DNA of 7,024 nt from Actinomycetes bacterium (GCA_031268615.1 JAIRWZ010000047.1:1-7024), one strand, 5' to 3'; positions 1 through 6,778 are shown, numbered from the stretch's first letter. The notes: a model not told the origin generated them from the sequence alone. Numbers and translations: made by a program.

Positions 1-1
1 G

Positions 2-916
2 GGTGCGCCGTCCGTGTTTTCTACCTATAATTCAGCAGTTGACATAGCTGCTCCGGGAGAAAACATAGCCGTGCTGGGACTGAAGAGTCAATATTTGATT
101 GCGTCGGGAACGTCGTATTCCTGTCCGATGGTGGCGGCTGCCGCGGCTTTGTTGTGGCGCATGGTGCCGGGACTTAGCGCAGCCCAAGTGCAGTCGATTC
201 TGTGTTCGACGGCAGTTGATGTGACGACGGCGCCGGCAAAGGTGGGCAAAGACGTGTATACAGGTGCGGGGGCGCTGGATGTCTACGGTGCGGTTGACTT
301 TGCTCAGGGCTTGCCGATTGAGCCAACGATTTCTACTTTGACAGCGGGCAAGGGCAGCGTGAAAGTGACGTGGAAAGTGTCGGCCGCGCAACAGGCGGCA
401 CTGACGGGCTTTGTGGTGGAGCGTCGTTTGGCGAGCGGCGGCGCCTGGAAAACTAAAACCGTCAATGGCGGGTCAGCACGTTCAGCAACGGTGACGGGGT
501 TGAGCGAGGGCGTGAGCTACGAGTTCCGGGTAGCCGGACGCAACAGCCGGGGAGTGGGCTCGTATAGCCCGGAAAAAAAGAAGGCGCCCTGGTTGCGCAA
601 GATTAAGACCTCGAAATCGTCGCTGCGGGTGAAGCGGCGCAAAAAGGTGGCGCTGTATGTGGCGACTTATTTTGGCAAGAAGGAAAAGATGACGATTAGC
701 TGGAAGTCGTCCAAACGCAAGGTGGCTGTGGTGACTTCGACGGGAGCAAAAGCCGCGAAGAAAGGAAAGGGGTCGTGGAAAAAGATGTCACTGACCGGGT
801 CGGCCAGCGTGAAGAAAGGCAAGAAGATTTACATTAAAGGACTGAAGCGCGGAACCGCGACGATTACCTTCACCTCAGGTAAGGTGAAGAAAACAGTAAA
901 GGTGCGCGTAAGATGA
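2..916 (+). CDS. Subtilisin-like (S8) serine protease, C-terminal part, with FN3 and Lys-rich Ig-like tail
   Basis: The gene is cut by the window edge and reads in frame from position 2, so its true start lies upstream. The visible part begins in the conserved S8 stretch VDIAAPGENI and continues to GTSYSCP, whose serine (codon 113-115) is the expected nucleophile. The catalytic Asp and His would lie outside the window. After the catalytic fold ends (about position 300) comes a fibronectin type III domain (about 310-590; features TGFVVERR and YEFRVAGRNSRG). A strongly Lys-rich beta domain (about 595-913) follows, with a BIG2-like ending (GTATITF, then TVKVRV). Such enzymes are normally exported and degrade extracellular proteins; no LPXTG or C-terminal membrane segment is seen. 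The stop overlaps the next gene's start (ATGA, 913-916). The S8 and FN3 calls are strong; the tail domain assignment is inferred. Confidence 0.9.
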   Translation, partial: GAPSVFSTYNSAVDIAAPGENIAVLGLKSQYLIASGTSYSCPMVAAAAALLWRMVPGLSAAQVQSILCSTAVDVTTAPAKVGKDVYTGAGALDVYGAVDFAQGLPIEPTISTLTAGKGSVKVTWKVSAAQQAALTGFVVERRLASGGAWKTKTVNGGSARSATVTGLSEGVSYEFRVAGRNSRGVGSYSPEKKKAPWLRKIKTSKSSLRVKRRKKVALYVATYFGKKEKMTISWKSSKRKVAVVTSTGAKAAKKGKGSWKKMSLTGSASVKKGKKIYIKGLKRGTATITFTSGKVKKTVKVRVR

Positions 917-1701
917 AACTGGTGTCCTGGAACGTCAATGGGCTGCGTGCCGCGATGAAGCACGGCTTTGCCGAGGTGTTCGCGACGCTGGATGCCGACG
1001 CGTTTTGCCTGCAGGAAACTAAGCTGCAAGAAGGTCAACTGGAACTGGAGCTGCCGGGCTATCAGCAAATGTGGAGCTATGCGCAAAAGAAGGGGTATTC
1101 CGGGACGGCGGTGTTTGTGCGCTCGTGCTTTGCCCCGGCTGCGATGAGGGTGCGCCATTTTGTGACGCCGGACGGAGGGCCAGAAGGACCTAACGGCGAC
1201 CTGGATTGCGAGGGACGCGTTACTGCCTGTGACCTCGGCGATTTCTGGCTGGTAGATACCTACACGCCGAACGCGCAACCGGGTCTGGCCCGGCTGGACT
1301 TTCGCATGCGCTGGGAAGACGCCTTTCGTGCCTTTGTGAGTGAGCTGGACGCGCAGAAGCCCGTCGTCATCTGTGGGGATTTGAACGTGGCGCATGAGGA
1401 AATCGACTTGGCGCGTCCCAAGCCCAATATCGGTAACCCCGGTTTTTCCTGGGAAGAACGCGGCAAAATGACGGAGCTGTTGGACGCGGGCTTTGTGGAC
1501 GTGTTTCGGGAACGCCACCCGGACCTGCCTGGCGCCTACACCTGGTGGTCGTATCGCGCGAATGCCCGCGCCAACAATGTGGGTTGGCGCATTGACTATT
1601 TCCTCTGTTCAAAGCGGCTGGTGTCGCAGGTTGCGGCAACGCCGCTGTACCCGGAAATCACGGGCAGCGACCACTGTCCAATCGGGCTGGAGTTGGCATA
1701 A
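913..1701 (+). CDS. xth: Exodeoxyribonuclease III / class II AP endonuclease (ExoA type)
   Basis: This is a complete 262-residue protein of the exonuclease III family. These enzymes cut DNA 5' of abasic sites and remove 3' blocking groups in base excision repair, in the cytoplasm. All active-site blocks are visible: SWNVNG (Asn7), LQETK (Glu35), DTYTPN (Tyr117), CGDLNVA (Asp156, Asn158), WRIDYF (Asp228) and GSDHCP (Asp253, His254). Length and spacing match the Bacillus ExoA type. A short Gly/Pro-rich insert (residues 86-98) sits before the conserved EGRV. The start at 913 is supported by the MKLVSWNVNG N-terminus and an AAAGGTG Shine-Dalgarno about 8 nt upstream. It overlaps the protease stop by 4 nt, so translation may be coupled. 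The downstream gene is convergent, 15 bp away. Confidence 0.96.
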   Translation: MKLVSWNVNGLRAAMKHGFAEVFATLDADAFCLQETKLQEGQLELELPGYQQMWSYAQKKGYSGTAVFVRSCFAPAAMRVRHFVTPDGGPEGPNGDLDCEGRVTACDLGDFWLVDTYTPNAQPGLARLDFRMRWEDAFRAFVSELDAQKPVVICGDLNVAHEEIDLARPKPNIGNPGFSWEERGKMTELLDAGFVDVFRERHPDLPGAYTWWSYRANARANNVGWRIDYFLCSKRLVSQVAATPLYPEITGSDHCPIGLELA

Positions 1702-1716
1702 AGAGGAACTGGTTTT

Positions 1717-2643
1717 TTAGCGTTCTTCGCGGAAGTAGGGAACAGAGAGATTTGCGGGCGGCAGGTCTTCCCGGCGATTTTTGTGCGTGGAAATCACGAC
1801 AATGACGATACACGCCAGGTAGGGGAACAGGTCCACCAGATATTGCGAGAGGTGAATCCCGGCTGACTGTAGGCGCAGCCCCAGTATTGACAGTGCGCCG
1901 AATAGATACGCCCCGACGAATGCTTTGAACGGGTTCCAGGAGGCAAATATCACCAGCGCAACGGCAATCCAGCCACGTCCGTTCACGACGTCAGCCTGCC
2001 ACATGGGTACGGTGACCAGCGCCAGATACGCGCCCCCCAATCCGCAAAGCCCGCCGCCAACAATGATATGCGCATACTTGTGGGCCGTGACGTGGATACC
2101 GGCAGCGTCGGCCGCCGCCGCGTTTTCCCCTACGGCGCGCACGTTATAACCCGGACGTGTTCGATACAAATACAGCGCCACCAACACAACGCAGACATAT
2201 CCCAGATAAACAAACACATCCTGAGAGAACAGTACCGGCCCCAACCCCGGTATGCGCGACAGCAGCGGCAGGGCGACCGGCTTGAATACGCGCTGCACAG
2301 CAGCCGGAACGGAAAGCCCTATCAGGTCGTCACCTAAAAATCGCGCCACGCCCGAGCCAAATATCGTCAGTGTCAGGCCCGTAACGGTCTGATTGGCGCG
2401 CAGACTGACGGTCAGCAACGCGAACAAGGCTCCACCGGCAGCCCCGGCCACCCATGCGCCAACCAAGGCAAGAACGGCATTTCCCGTGTGGTATCCGGAC
2501 AAAAAGCCCACGACAGCGCCCAATAACATCATGCCTTCGACACCCAGATTCAGCGATCCTGATTTTTCTGTCAACAGCTCGCCCAGCGTGGCGAACAGAA
2601 GGGGAGTGGCGGCGATGACGGCAGCAGCGAGAAACGCAATCAT
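1717..2643 (-). CDS. BMP/nucleoside-type ABC importer, permease 2 (NupQ-like)
   Basis: This 308-residue polytopic membrane protein belongs to the branched-chain/sugar/nucleoside permease superfamily (BPD_transp_2). It is the shorter of the operon's two permeases and should pair with permease 1 to form the channel. Landmarks are EKSGSLNLGVEGMM (residues 26-39), NQTVTGLTLTIFGSG (84-98), the cytoplasmic ATPase-contact loop VGENAAAADAAGI (171-183), GGLCGLGGAYL (197-207) and GRGWIAVALVIFASWNPF (222-239), with hydrophobic segments between them. These are characteristic of Bacillus NupQ/YufQ relatives. The start overlaps the permease 1 stop by 4 nt (2640-2643) and has an AAGAGG ribosome site upstream. 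It is the last gene of the operon. Nucleoside is the likeliest substrate class, but specificity is set by the binding protein. Confidence 0.92.
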   Translation of the reverse strand: MIAFLAAAVIAATPLLFATLGELLTEKSGSLNLGVEGMMLLGAVVGFLSGYHTGNAVLALVGAWVAGAAGGALFALLTVSLRANQTVTGLTLTIFGSGVARFLGDDLIGLSVPAAVQRVFKPVALPLLSRIPGLGPVLFSQDVFVYLGYVCVVLVALYLYRTRPGYNVRAVGENAAAADAAGIHVTAHKYAHIIVGGGLCGLGGAYLALVTVPMWQADVVNGRGWIAVALVIFASWNPFKAFVGAYLFGALSILGLRLQSAGIHLSQYLVDLFPYLACIVIVVISTHKNRREDLPPANLSVPYFREER

Positions 2644-3782
2644 GCGATTGCCTCTTCACTCGCAGCCCCCGCAGCCGCCTCGCTTGCAGCCGACGCTCCG
2701 CCCGCCACCCCGCCACCCCGCCGACTCAGCCGATAGCTCAGGAAAAACTCGCTGCCCAGCACGAAGAACAAAATCGCGCCTTCAACGATTTCAGCGACGG
2801 ACGCCGGAACCTGCAACTGCAACTGTATAAAGGCCGCTCCTTGCAGCAACATGGCGAACGCAACGCAGACTATCAACACCACAATCGCGTTCAGACGCGA
2901 CAGCCACGCCGTGATAATGGCCGTAAATCCATAGTTGGCTGAAATCCCCGATGTCAGCGTTTTTTCGATGGCCGAGGCCTGAATCATGCCGACCAAACCG
3001 CACAACCCACCCGAAATCGACAGAGCGACGATAACAATCTGCCCGATGTTCATACCGGCGTATCGCGCGGTGTCAATGCTTTCTCCGACCACTGAAATCT
3101 CGTATCCCTTTTTCGTGTGCGTCAGAAAGAGGTATACGCCGCCAACCAAAACCAGCGCGATAACCCATCCTATATGAACGCCAAACAGACGCGGTAAAAC
3201 GGCGTTTTCCGGATAGGGCGCGATTTTCGGAAACCCAGCCGAAGCAGGGTCTCGCCAGGGGCCGTACTGCAGGTAGGTGACAAATTTGATGGCCAGATAG
3301 TTCATCATCAGCGTGAAAATCGTTTCATTGGTACCAAACCGCACTTTGAACACAGCCGGCACCAAAGCCCACGCTGCCCCAAACACAATCCCTGCCGCCG
3401 CCATAACGCTCAACATTAACGCTGCCGGCCAGGTCACCGGCGCGTTCAGCGCGACCAGCGAAGCGCCCAGCGCACCCATCATAATCTGGCCCTCGCCGCC
3501 GATGTTCCAGAATTTCATCTTAAAGGCCACCAGAATGCCCAGCGACGCGATAGTCAGCGGCACGGCCTTGACGACGGTTTGCTGAATACGCAGCTTCGTG
3601 CCCAGTGAACCTTCCAGAATAGACCCGAACACCTGCAGGGGGTTCAGCCCGAACAGCAGCAGCACCAACCCCGCGAACACCAGCGACAGCGCGACCGCCG
3701 CCAGGCGCGCAACCAGCGTGGCGCGCGGCGACAGTTCGGGACGCTTGGTCAGCATGAACGGCAGGCGCAGACGGGCGCTCAT
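2640..3782 (-). CDS. BMP/nucleoside-type ABC importer, permease 1 (NupP-like)
   Basis: This 380-residue multi-spanning permease of the BPD_transp_2 family is the longer partner of permease 2. Key blocks are FWNIGGEGQIMMGALGA (residues 91-107), TNETIFTLMMNY (151-162), the ATPase-contact loop VVGESIDTARYAGMNI (231-246), SGGLCGLVGMIQ (257-268) and GFTAIITAWLSRLN (285-298). The frame stays open up to 3869, but that extra part is Arg-rich, overlaps the ATPase gene and has no family similarity. The ATG at 3782 is therefore preferred, 34 nt after the ATPase stop. A later ATG at 3755 is possible but has no ribosome site. The start codon lies in a copy of a dispersed repeat. The C-terminus (356-380) is a Gly/Ala/Glu-rich tail not needed for the fold, and its last bases overlap permease 2. 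Confidence 0.92.
   Translation of the reverse strand: MSARLRLPFMLTKRPELSPRATLVARLAAVALSLVFAGLVLLLFGLNPLQVFGSILEGSLGTKLRIQQTVVKAVPLTIASLGILVAFKMKFWNIGGEGQIMMGALGASLVALNAPVTWPAALMLSVMAAAGIVFGAAWALVPAVFKVRFGTNETIFTLMMNYLAIKFVTYLQYGPWRDPASAGFPKIAPYPENAVLPRLFGVHIGWVIALVLVGGVYLFLTHTKKGYEISVVGESIDTARYAGMNIGQIVIVALSISGGLCGLVGMIQASAIEKTLTSGISANYGFTAIITAWLSRLNAIVVLIVCVAFAMLLQGAAFIQLQLQVPASVAEIVEGAILFFVLGSEFFLSYRLSRRGGGVAGGASAASEAAAGAASEEAIA
2651..2656 (-). promoter_or_regulatory. Ribosome binding site for permease 2, inside the permease 1 coding end
   Basis: On the minus strand this reads AAGAGG, followed by 7 nt and the ATG at 2643. It lies within codons for the last residues of permease 1 (SEEAIA), so the C-terminal tail of that protein also encodes the initiation signal of the next gene. 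This supports the 2643 start and coupled translation. Confidence 0.6.
2702..2722. repeat. 8-bp tandem repeat in the permease 1 tail
   Basis: The unit CCGCCACC occurs twice in a row, followed by five more bases of a third unit. It lies in the codons for the Gly-rich start of the permease 1 C-terminal tail. Because 8 is not a multiple of 3, gain or loss of a unit would change the reading frame of the last part of the protein. Confidence 0.6.
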
Positions 3783-3799
3783 GGACGTACTCGCTCCAC
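3781..3799 (-). repeat. Dispersed repeat copy C (19 nt) at the permease 1 start
   Basis: These 19 bases are identical to 5492-5510 (plus strand ATGGACGTACTCGCTCCAC). On the minus strand the copy supplies GGAG (3797-3794), then an 11-nt spacer, and its last two bases form the first two bases of the permease 1 ATG. No matching left arm is seen nearby, so only half of the inverted repeat found at 5448-5506 is present. Confidence 0.85.
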
Positions 3800-3816
3800 A
3801 TGACCTGCCGTATAGT

Positions 3817-5430
3817 TCATGCCGCCAGCCCCGCGACCGTCGCGACCGTCGCGTCAACCGACGTGCCACCAGTCATCAGAAAGCCCAGCTCTTCCTTCGT
3901 CGCGCGCCGCGCCTCTACCACGCCCGTCACGCGCCCGCCCGACAGCACGACGATACGGTCGCACAGCTCTAACAGCACGTCCAGGTCCTCGCCGATGAAC
4001 ACGATACCGACGCCCCGCAGTTTTTGTTCGTTCAGCAGCTCATAGATTTTGTAGCTGGCGCCAATGTCCAGCCCGCGTACGGGGTAGGCCGTGATGAGTA
4101 CGCGCGGGTCAGAGTCGATTTCGCGCCCCAGCAGGATTTTTTGTATATTGCCGCCGGACAGCCGGGACACCGGTGTGGTCAATGACGGAGTGAGTACGTC
4201 CAGACGCTGCACGATGGTCTGTGCTTTAGCGACCGACGGTGCGCGGCGCAAGAGCGGTCCGGGGTAGCGGCGGTAGTCTTTCAGGATGATGTTGCTGATG
4301 ATATCCATGCCGGCGACCAGCCCCATGCCCAGCCGGTCTTCCGGGATGAAGCCAATGCGAATCCCCAGATCGGTGATTTCCCGGGGGCTTTTGCCCAGGA
4401 TATTGGCGCCTCCAAAAAAGATGCGCCCACCTGAGGCGCGGGTTAGTCCCGCCACAGTTTCACAGAGTTCCTTTTGACCGGAACCGGCCACACCGGCCAC
4501 ACCGACAATCTCTCCTGCATTGACGGTGAAAGAAACATCGCGCAGCGCCGTCTTTTTGTCCTTGTTGACGACGGTGACCTTGTCCAGAGTCAGTAGTGCC
4601 GTTCCACCCGACCCACTGCCGTCTGCCGTTCCGCCAGCAACCCCGCCGTTAGCACCGGCACCCACAACACCAGCCGCCCCATAGACCGGCCGCTCAATCT
4701 TCAAGTCAACGGTACGTCCGACGACCATCTCAATCAGTGTCGGCAACGCCACCTTCCGCGTCTCGGCGCGTCCGACGACCCGCCCGTGCCGCAGGACGGT
4801 AACGACGTCGCTGACTTCCATGACCTCGTTCAGTTTGTGCGTGATGATGACCACGGCGCAGCCTGCGTCGCGCAAACCGCGAACAATCGTAAACAACCGC
4901 TGGATTTCAGTCGGCGTCAATACGGCAGTCGGCTCGTCCATAATCAGAATCTTCGAGTCCCGCAACAACACCCGGATAATCTCCAGCGTCTGCTTTTCGC
5001 CCACCGACATATCGTAGACCTTTTTATGCGGGTCAACGTCCAACCCGTAGCGGTCAGACACGGCGCGTATGCGCGCGACCAGCGAGCGCTTGTTCACAAA
5101 CAGACCCCCGGGCTGCCCCAGCAAAATGTTATCGGCGGCGCTCATGACGTCAACCAGCTTAAAATGCTGGTGAATCATGCCAATCCCGTAGCGAATGGAA
5201 TCGGCGGGGGAGGCGAATGTCACCCGCCGTCCATACACAGCAATCTCGCCCCGGTCGGGCTGGTAAATCCCGGCCAGCATGTTCATCAGCGTGGACTTGC
5301 CCGCGCCGTTTTCCCCCAGCAAGGCATGAATCTGCCCCGCGCGCACGACCAAGTCAATGTCAGCGTTCGCGACCGCATTCCCAAAACTCTTGCTAATGCC
5401 GCGCGCCTCTATCGCAACGTCAGTATCCAT
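3817..5430 (-). CDS. BMP/nucleoside-type ABC importer, double ATP-binding subunit (NupO-like)
   Basis: This 537-residue cytoplasmic ATPase carries two ABC domains in one chain, as in RbsA, MglA and NupO, and energises the two permeases. Domain 1 is canonical: Walker A GENGAGKST (39-47), Q-loop Gln88, signature MSVGEKQ (141-147), Walker B ILIMDEP (161-167) and switch His198. Domain 2 is degenerate as usual in this family: GVAGVAGSGQKEL in place of Walker A (310-322), signature LSGGNIQK (424-431) and Walker B VLITAYPVRGLDIG (444-457), which lacks the catalytic Glu. A Gly/Ala/Ser-rich linker (about 251-277) joins the domains. The start at 5430 gives the expected N-terminus, although the ribosome site (TAGG, 3-nt spacing) is weak. 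It lies 86 nt downstream of the lipoprotein gene, across a strong inverted repeat. Confidence 0.95.
   Translation of the reverse strand: MDTDVAIEARGISKSFGNAVANADIDLVVRAGQIHALLGENGAGKSTLMNMLAGIYQPDRGEIAVYGRRVTFASPADSIRYGIGMIHQHFKLVDVMSAADNILLGQPGGLFVNKRSLVARIRAVSDRYGLDVDPHKKVYDMSVGEKQTLEIIRVLLRDSKILIMDEPTAVLTPTEIQRLFTIVRGLRDAGCAVVIITHKLNEVMEVSDVVTVLRHGRVVGRAETRKVALPTLIEMVVGRTVDLKIERPVYGAAGVVGAGANGGVAGGTADGSGSGGTALLTLDKVTVVNKDKKTALRDVSFTVNAGEIVGVAGVAGSGQKELCETVAGLTRASGGRIFFGGANILGKSPREITDLGIRIGFIPEDRLGMGLVAGMDIISNIILKDYRRYPGPLLRRAPSVAKAQTIVQRLDVLTPSLTTPVSRLSGGNIQKILLGREIDSDPRVLITAYPVRGLDIGASYKIYELLNEQKLRGVGIVFIGEDLDVLLELCDRIVVLSGGRVTGVVEARRATKEELGFLMTGGTSVDATVATVAGLAA
3832..3854. repeat. 9-bp tandem repeat at the ATPase C-terminus
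   Basis: The unit CGCGACCGT occurs twice (3832-3840, 3841-3849) followed by a partial third. It encodes the repeated Ala-Thr-Val tail of the ATPase. Nine is a multiple of 3, so copy changes would only lengthen or shorten the tail. Confidence 0.6.
4188..4202 (+). repeat. Dispersed repeat match D (15 nt) inside the ATPase gene
   Basis: The bases GAGTGAGTACGTCCA are identical to 6779-6793, including the T that distinguishes that copy from those at 5448 and 5492. Here they code for part of LDVLTPS (residues 410-416) in a family-conserved stretch just before the second signature motif, with no extra residues evident. Whether this is a true member of the repeat family or a chance match is unresolved. 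Confidence 0.45.
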
Positions 5431-5447
5431 ATACCTACCAATTCATA

Positions 5448-5506
5448 AGCGAGTACGTCCATCACAGCAAGCAAAGTTCCCGTTGCCACTAATGGACGTA
5501 CTCGCT
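5448..5506. repeat. Dispersed repeat copy A: perfect 15-bp inverted repeat between lipoprotein and ATPase genes
   Basis: The left arm AGCGAGTACGTCCAT (5448-5462) and right arm ATGGACGTACTCGCT (5492-5506) are exact reverse complements separated by 29 nt. The whole lies in the 86-bp gap between the bmp stop (5517) and the ATPase start (5430), so the transcript should fold into a long hairpin. No T-run follows on the operon strand, so it is not a standard intrinsic terminator. Likely roles are transcript stabilisation or partial attenuation that favours the binding protein, or simply a small inserted element. An 8-nt partial repeat (TACTCGCT, 5518-5525) overlaps the bmp stop codon. Confidence 0.85.
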
Positions 5507-5516
5507 CCACTCGTTC

Positions 5517-6647
5517 CTACTCGCTGGCTCCGGCGACCAGATAGTCAATCGCCCAAATCCCGCTGCGGTCCAGCGTGGTGCCTTCGGGCACGCGCTCTTT
5601 GCCCGCGTTGTCCTTAATCGGGCCGACGAAAATCGGCTTTGTCCCGGCTTCAATCTGCTGCTGCACCTCGGTGACCTTGGCCGTTATGTCGTCGGGGACG
5701 TTTGCCGTCAGCGGCGCCAGGCCGATGTAGCCGTCAGCCATCGTGCCGTAATAGGATTCCGGCGTCCACGAGCCGTCCAAAATCGCCTGCACCGTCGGAA
5801 TCAGATAGACCTCGTGGTGCCAGACGGGTGCGGTCAGAAACGCTTTTTCCAGGTCAGCAATCCCGCTGTTGTCCAGGTTGTAGCCGATACAGTATTTGCC
5901 AGCGGCAGCCGCGGCCAGCTGCGGGCCGGTCGTGTCAGCATGCTGCGTGATGACGTCGCAATCCTGGTCCAGCAGCGCCTCGGCAGCCGCTTTCTCGTTG
6001 GCGGGGTCATACCAGCTGTTGATGTAGACGACCTTTACCTCAACGTCGGGATTGACGCTCTGCGCGCCCAGCGTAAAGGCGTTGATACCAATCTGCACCT
6101 CGGTGTAGGGAAACGCCGCGACGTAGCCCAGCTTGTTTGTCTTAGTCATGGACCCGGCAACAATGCCGCTCAGATAGCGCGGCTCTTCCATCGCGCCGAA
6201 ATAGTTGCCAAAGTTGGTCTCGTTCATTTTGTTGCCGCTGAAGTGCAGGAAATCAATCTCGGCATAGTCGGGGTTGTTCGCCAGCTCGTCCAGCGCATCC
6301 ATAAAGCCATAGCTCGTCCCGATGATAACTTTTGCTCCCTGGTCAATCATCTGAATAGCCGCGTCAGTCGCCGCCTGTTTGTTGGTATCGTCAACTTCCT
6401 CTTTCCAGATTGCCTTCACCTTGCCGCCAAAATACTCCTCCATCGCCACGGTACCGGCATGCTGCGCTTGCGTGTAGCCGCCGTCGCTCACGGTGCCGAT
6501 GTAGATAAACCCGACGGTCAACGGCTCTCCCGTTGCCGCGTCCCCTGCCGGCTCGCCGCCCGTTGCGGGTTTGTCACCGCCACCCCCGCAGGCCACCAGC
6601 GCCAGCGCCAGCGCCACCAGAGCCAATACTAACAGCACTTTCTTCAT
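5517..6647 (-). CDS. BMP-family substrate-binding lipoprotein of an ABC importer
   Basis: This 376-residue extracytoplasmic solute-binding protein belongs to the BMP/Med family (PnrA-like, COG1744), which binds nucleosides and related compounds. The N-terminus is a lipoprotein signal: Lys2-Lys3, a Leu/Ala/Val core and a lipobox ending LVAC, with Cys20 as the lipidated residue. A Gly-rich linker (21-40) follows. The mature domain shows VGFIYIGTVSDGGYTQ (45-60), GAKVIIGTSYGFMDAL (104-119), GIVAGSMTKTNKLGYVAAFP (161-180), NSWYDPANEKAAAEALLDQ (210-228), ITQHADTTGP (233-242) and KYCIGYNLD (251-259). The last two resemble the proteobacterial-type branch more than spirochaete PnrA. Start choice is supported by a strong AAAGGAGA ribosome site. 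It is the first gene of the operon. The ligand is probably a purine nucleoside or base; riboflavin, as for RfuA relatives, cannot be excluded. Confidence 0.94.
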   Translation of the reverse strand: MKKVLLVLALVALALALVACGGGGDKPATGGEPAGDAATGEPLTVGFIYIGTVSDGGYTQAQHAGTVAMEEYFGGKVKAIWKEEVDDTNKQAATDAAIQMIDQGAKVIIGTSYGFMDALDELANNPDYAEIDFLHFSGNKMNETNFGNYFGAMEEPRYLSGIVAGSMTKTNKLGYVAAFPYTEVQIGINAFTLGAQSVNPDVEVKVVYINSWYDPANEKAAAEALLDQDCDVITQHADTTGPQLAAAAAGKYCIGYNLDNSGIADLEKAFLTAPVWHHEVYLIPTVQAILDGSWTPESYYGTMADGYIGLAPLTANVPDDITAKVTEVQQQIEAGTKPIFVGPIKDNAGKERVPEGTTLDRSGIWAIDYLVAGASE

Positions 6648-6652
6648 GTGAT

Positions 6653-6660
6653 TCTCCTTT
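6653..6660 (-). promoter_or_regulatory. Strong ribosome binding site of the bmp lipoprotein gene
   Basis: On the minus strand this reads AAAGGAGA, placing GGAG 6 nt before the ATG at 6647. It is the best Shine-Dalgarno in the window, as expected for an abundant binding protein. Confidence 0.85.
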
Positions 6661-6720
6661 GTCCCTGTATGTCGTCCACCAAATCTTCCCCACGAGACGT
6701 TACCGTCCCGTCATTTACCT

Positions 6721-6748
6721 ACAATACCACACTATCTTGTGGATACAA
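6721..6748 (-). promoter_or_regulatory. Candidate promoter of the transporter operon
   Basis: On the minus strand TTGTAT (6748-6743) is followed by 16 nt and TATTGT (6726-6721), with a TGG just before the latter that would make an extended -10. The -10 lies 73 nt upstream of the bmp start codon. The 16-nt spacer begins CCACA and ends TGTGG, a small dyad that could be an operator. The hexamers match consensus only partly (3 of 6 and 4 of 6), so this is a candidate. No purine or FMN riboswitch consensus was recognised in the leader 6648-6720. Confidence 0.35.
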
Positions 6749-6778
6749 GGGGCAGAGGAACAAAATGTGGTGGTTTTT

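Noticed and set aside
829..1518. 229-codon open frame on the minus strand opposite the exonuclease gene
   Set aside because: It is an antisense shadow of a gene with all ExoIII catalytic motifs; the product shows no family features.
1703..1728. Possible bidirectional terminator between the converging exonuclease and permease 2 genes
   Set aside because: The stem (1703-1709 with 1722-1728) is AT-rich and needs a G-U pair, and the T6 run lies in the loop and not after the stem.
3783..3869. N-terminal extension of permease 1 to an ATG at 3869
   Set aside because: The extra 29 residues are Arg-rich, overlap the ATPase 3' end in another frame and do not resemble permease N-termini.
4093..4102. 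GATGAGTACG in the ATPase gene as a repeat copy
   Set aside because: The match to the repeat core is only seven bases (GAGTACG) and the codons belong to the conserved Walker B region.
4786..5448. 220-codon open frame on the plus strand opposite the ATPase gene
   Set aside because: It is antisense to conserved ABC domain 1, and its translation is low-information with no recognisable motif.
5814..6632. 272-codon open frame on the plus strand opposite the bmp lipoprotein gene
   Set aside because: It is antisense to a clear BMP-family protein with signal peptide and ribosome site, and has no recognisable domain.
6648..6720. Riboswitch (purine or FMN) in the operon leader
   Set aside because: No conserved purine-aptamer or RFN-element sequence blocks were found.
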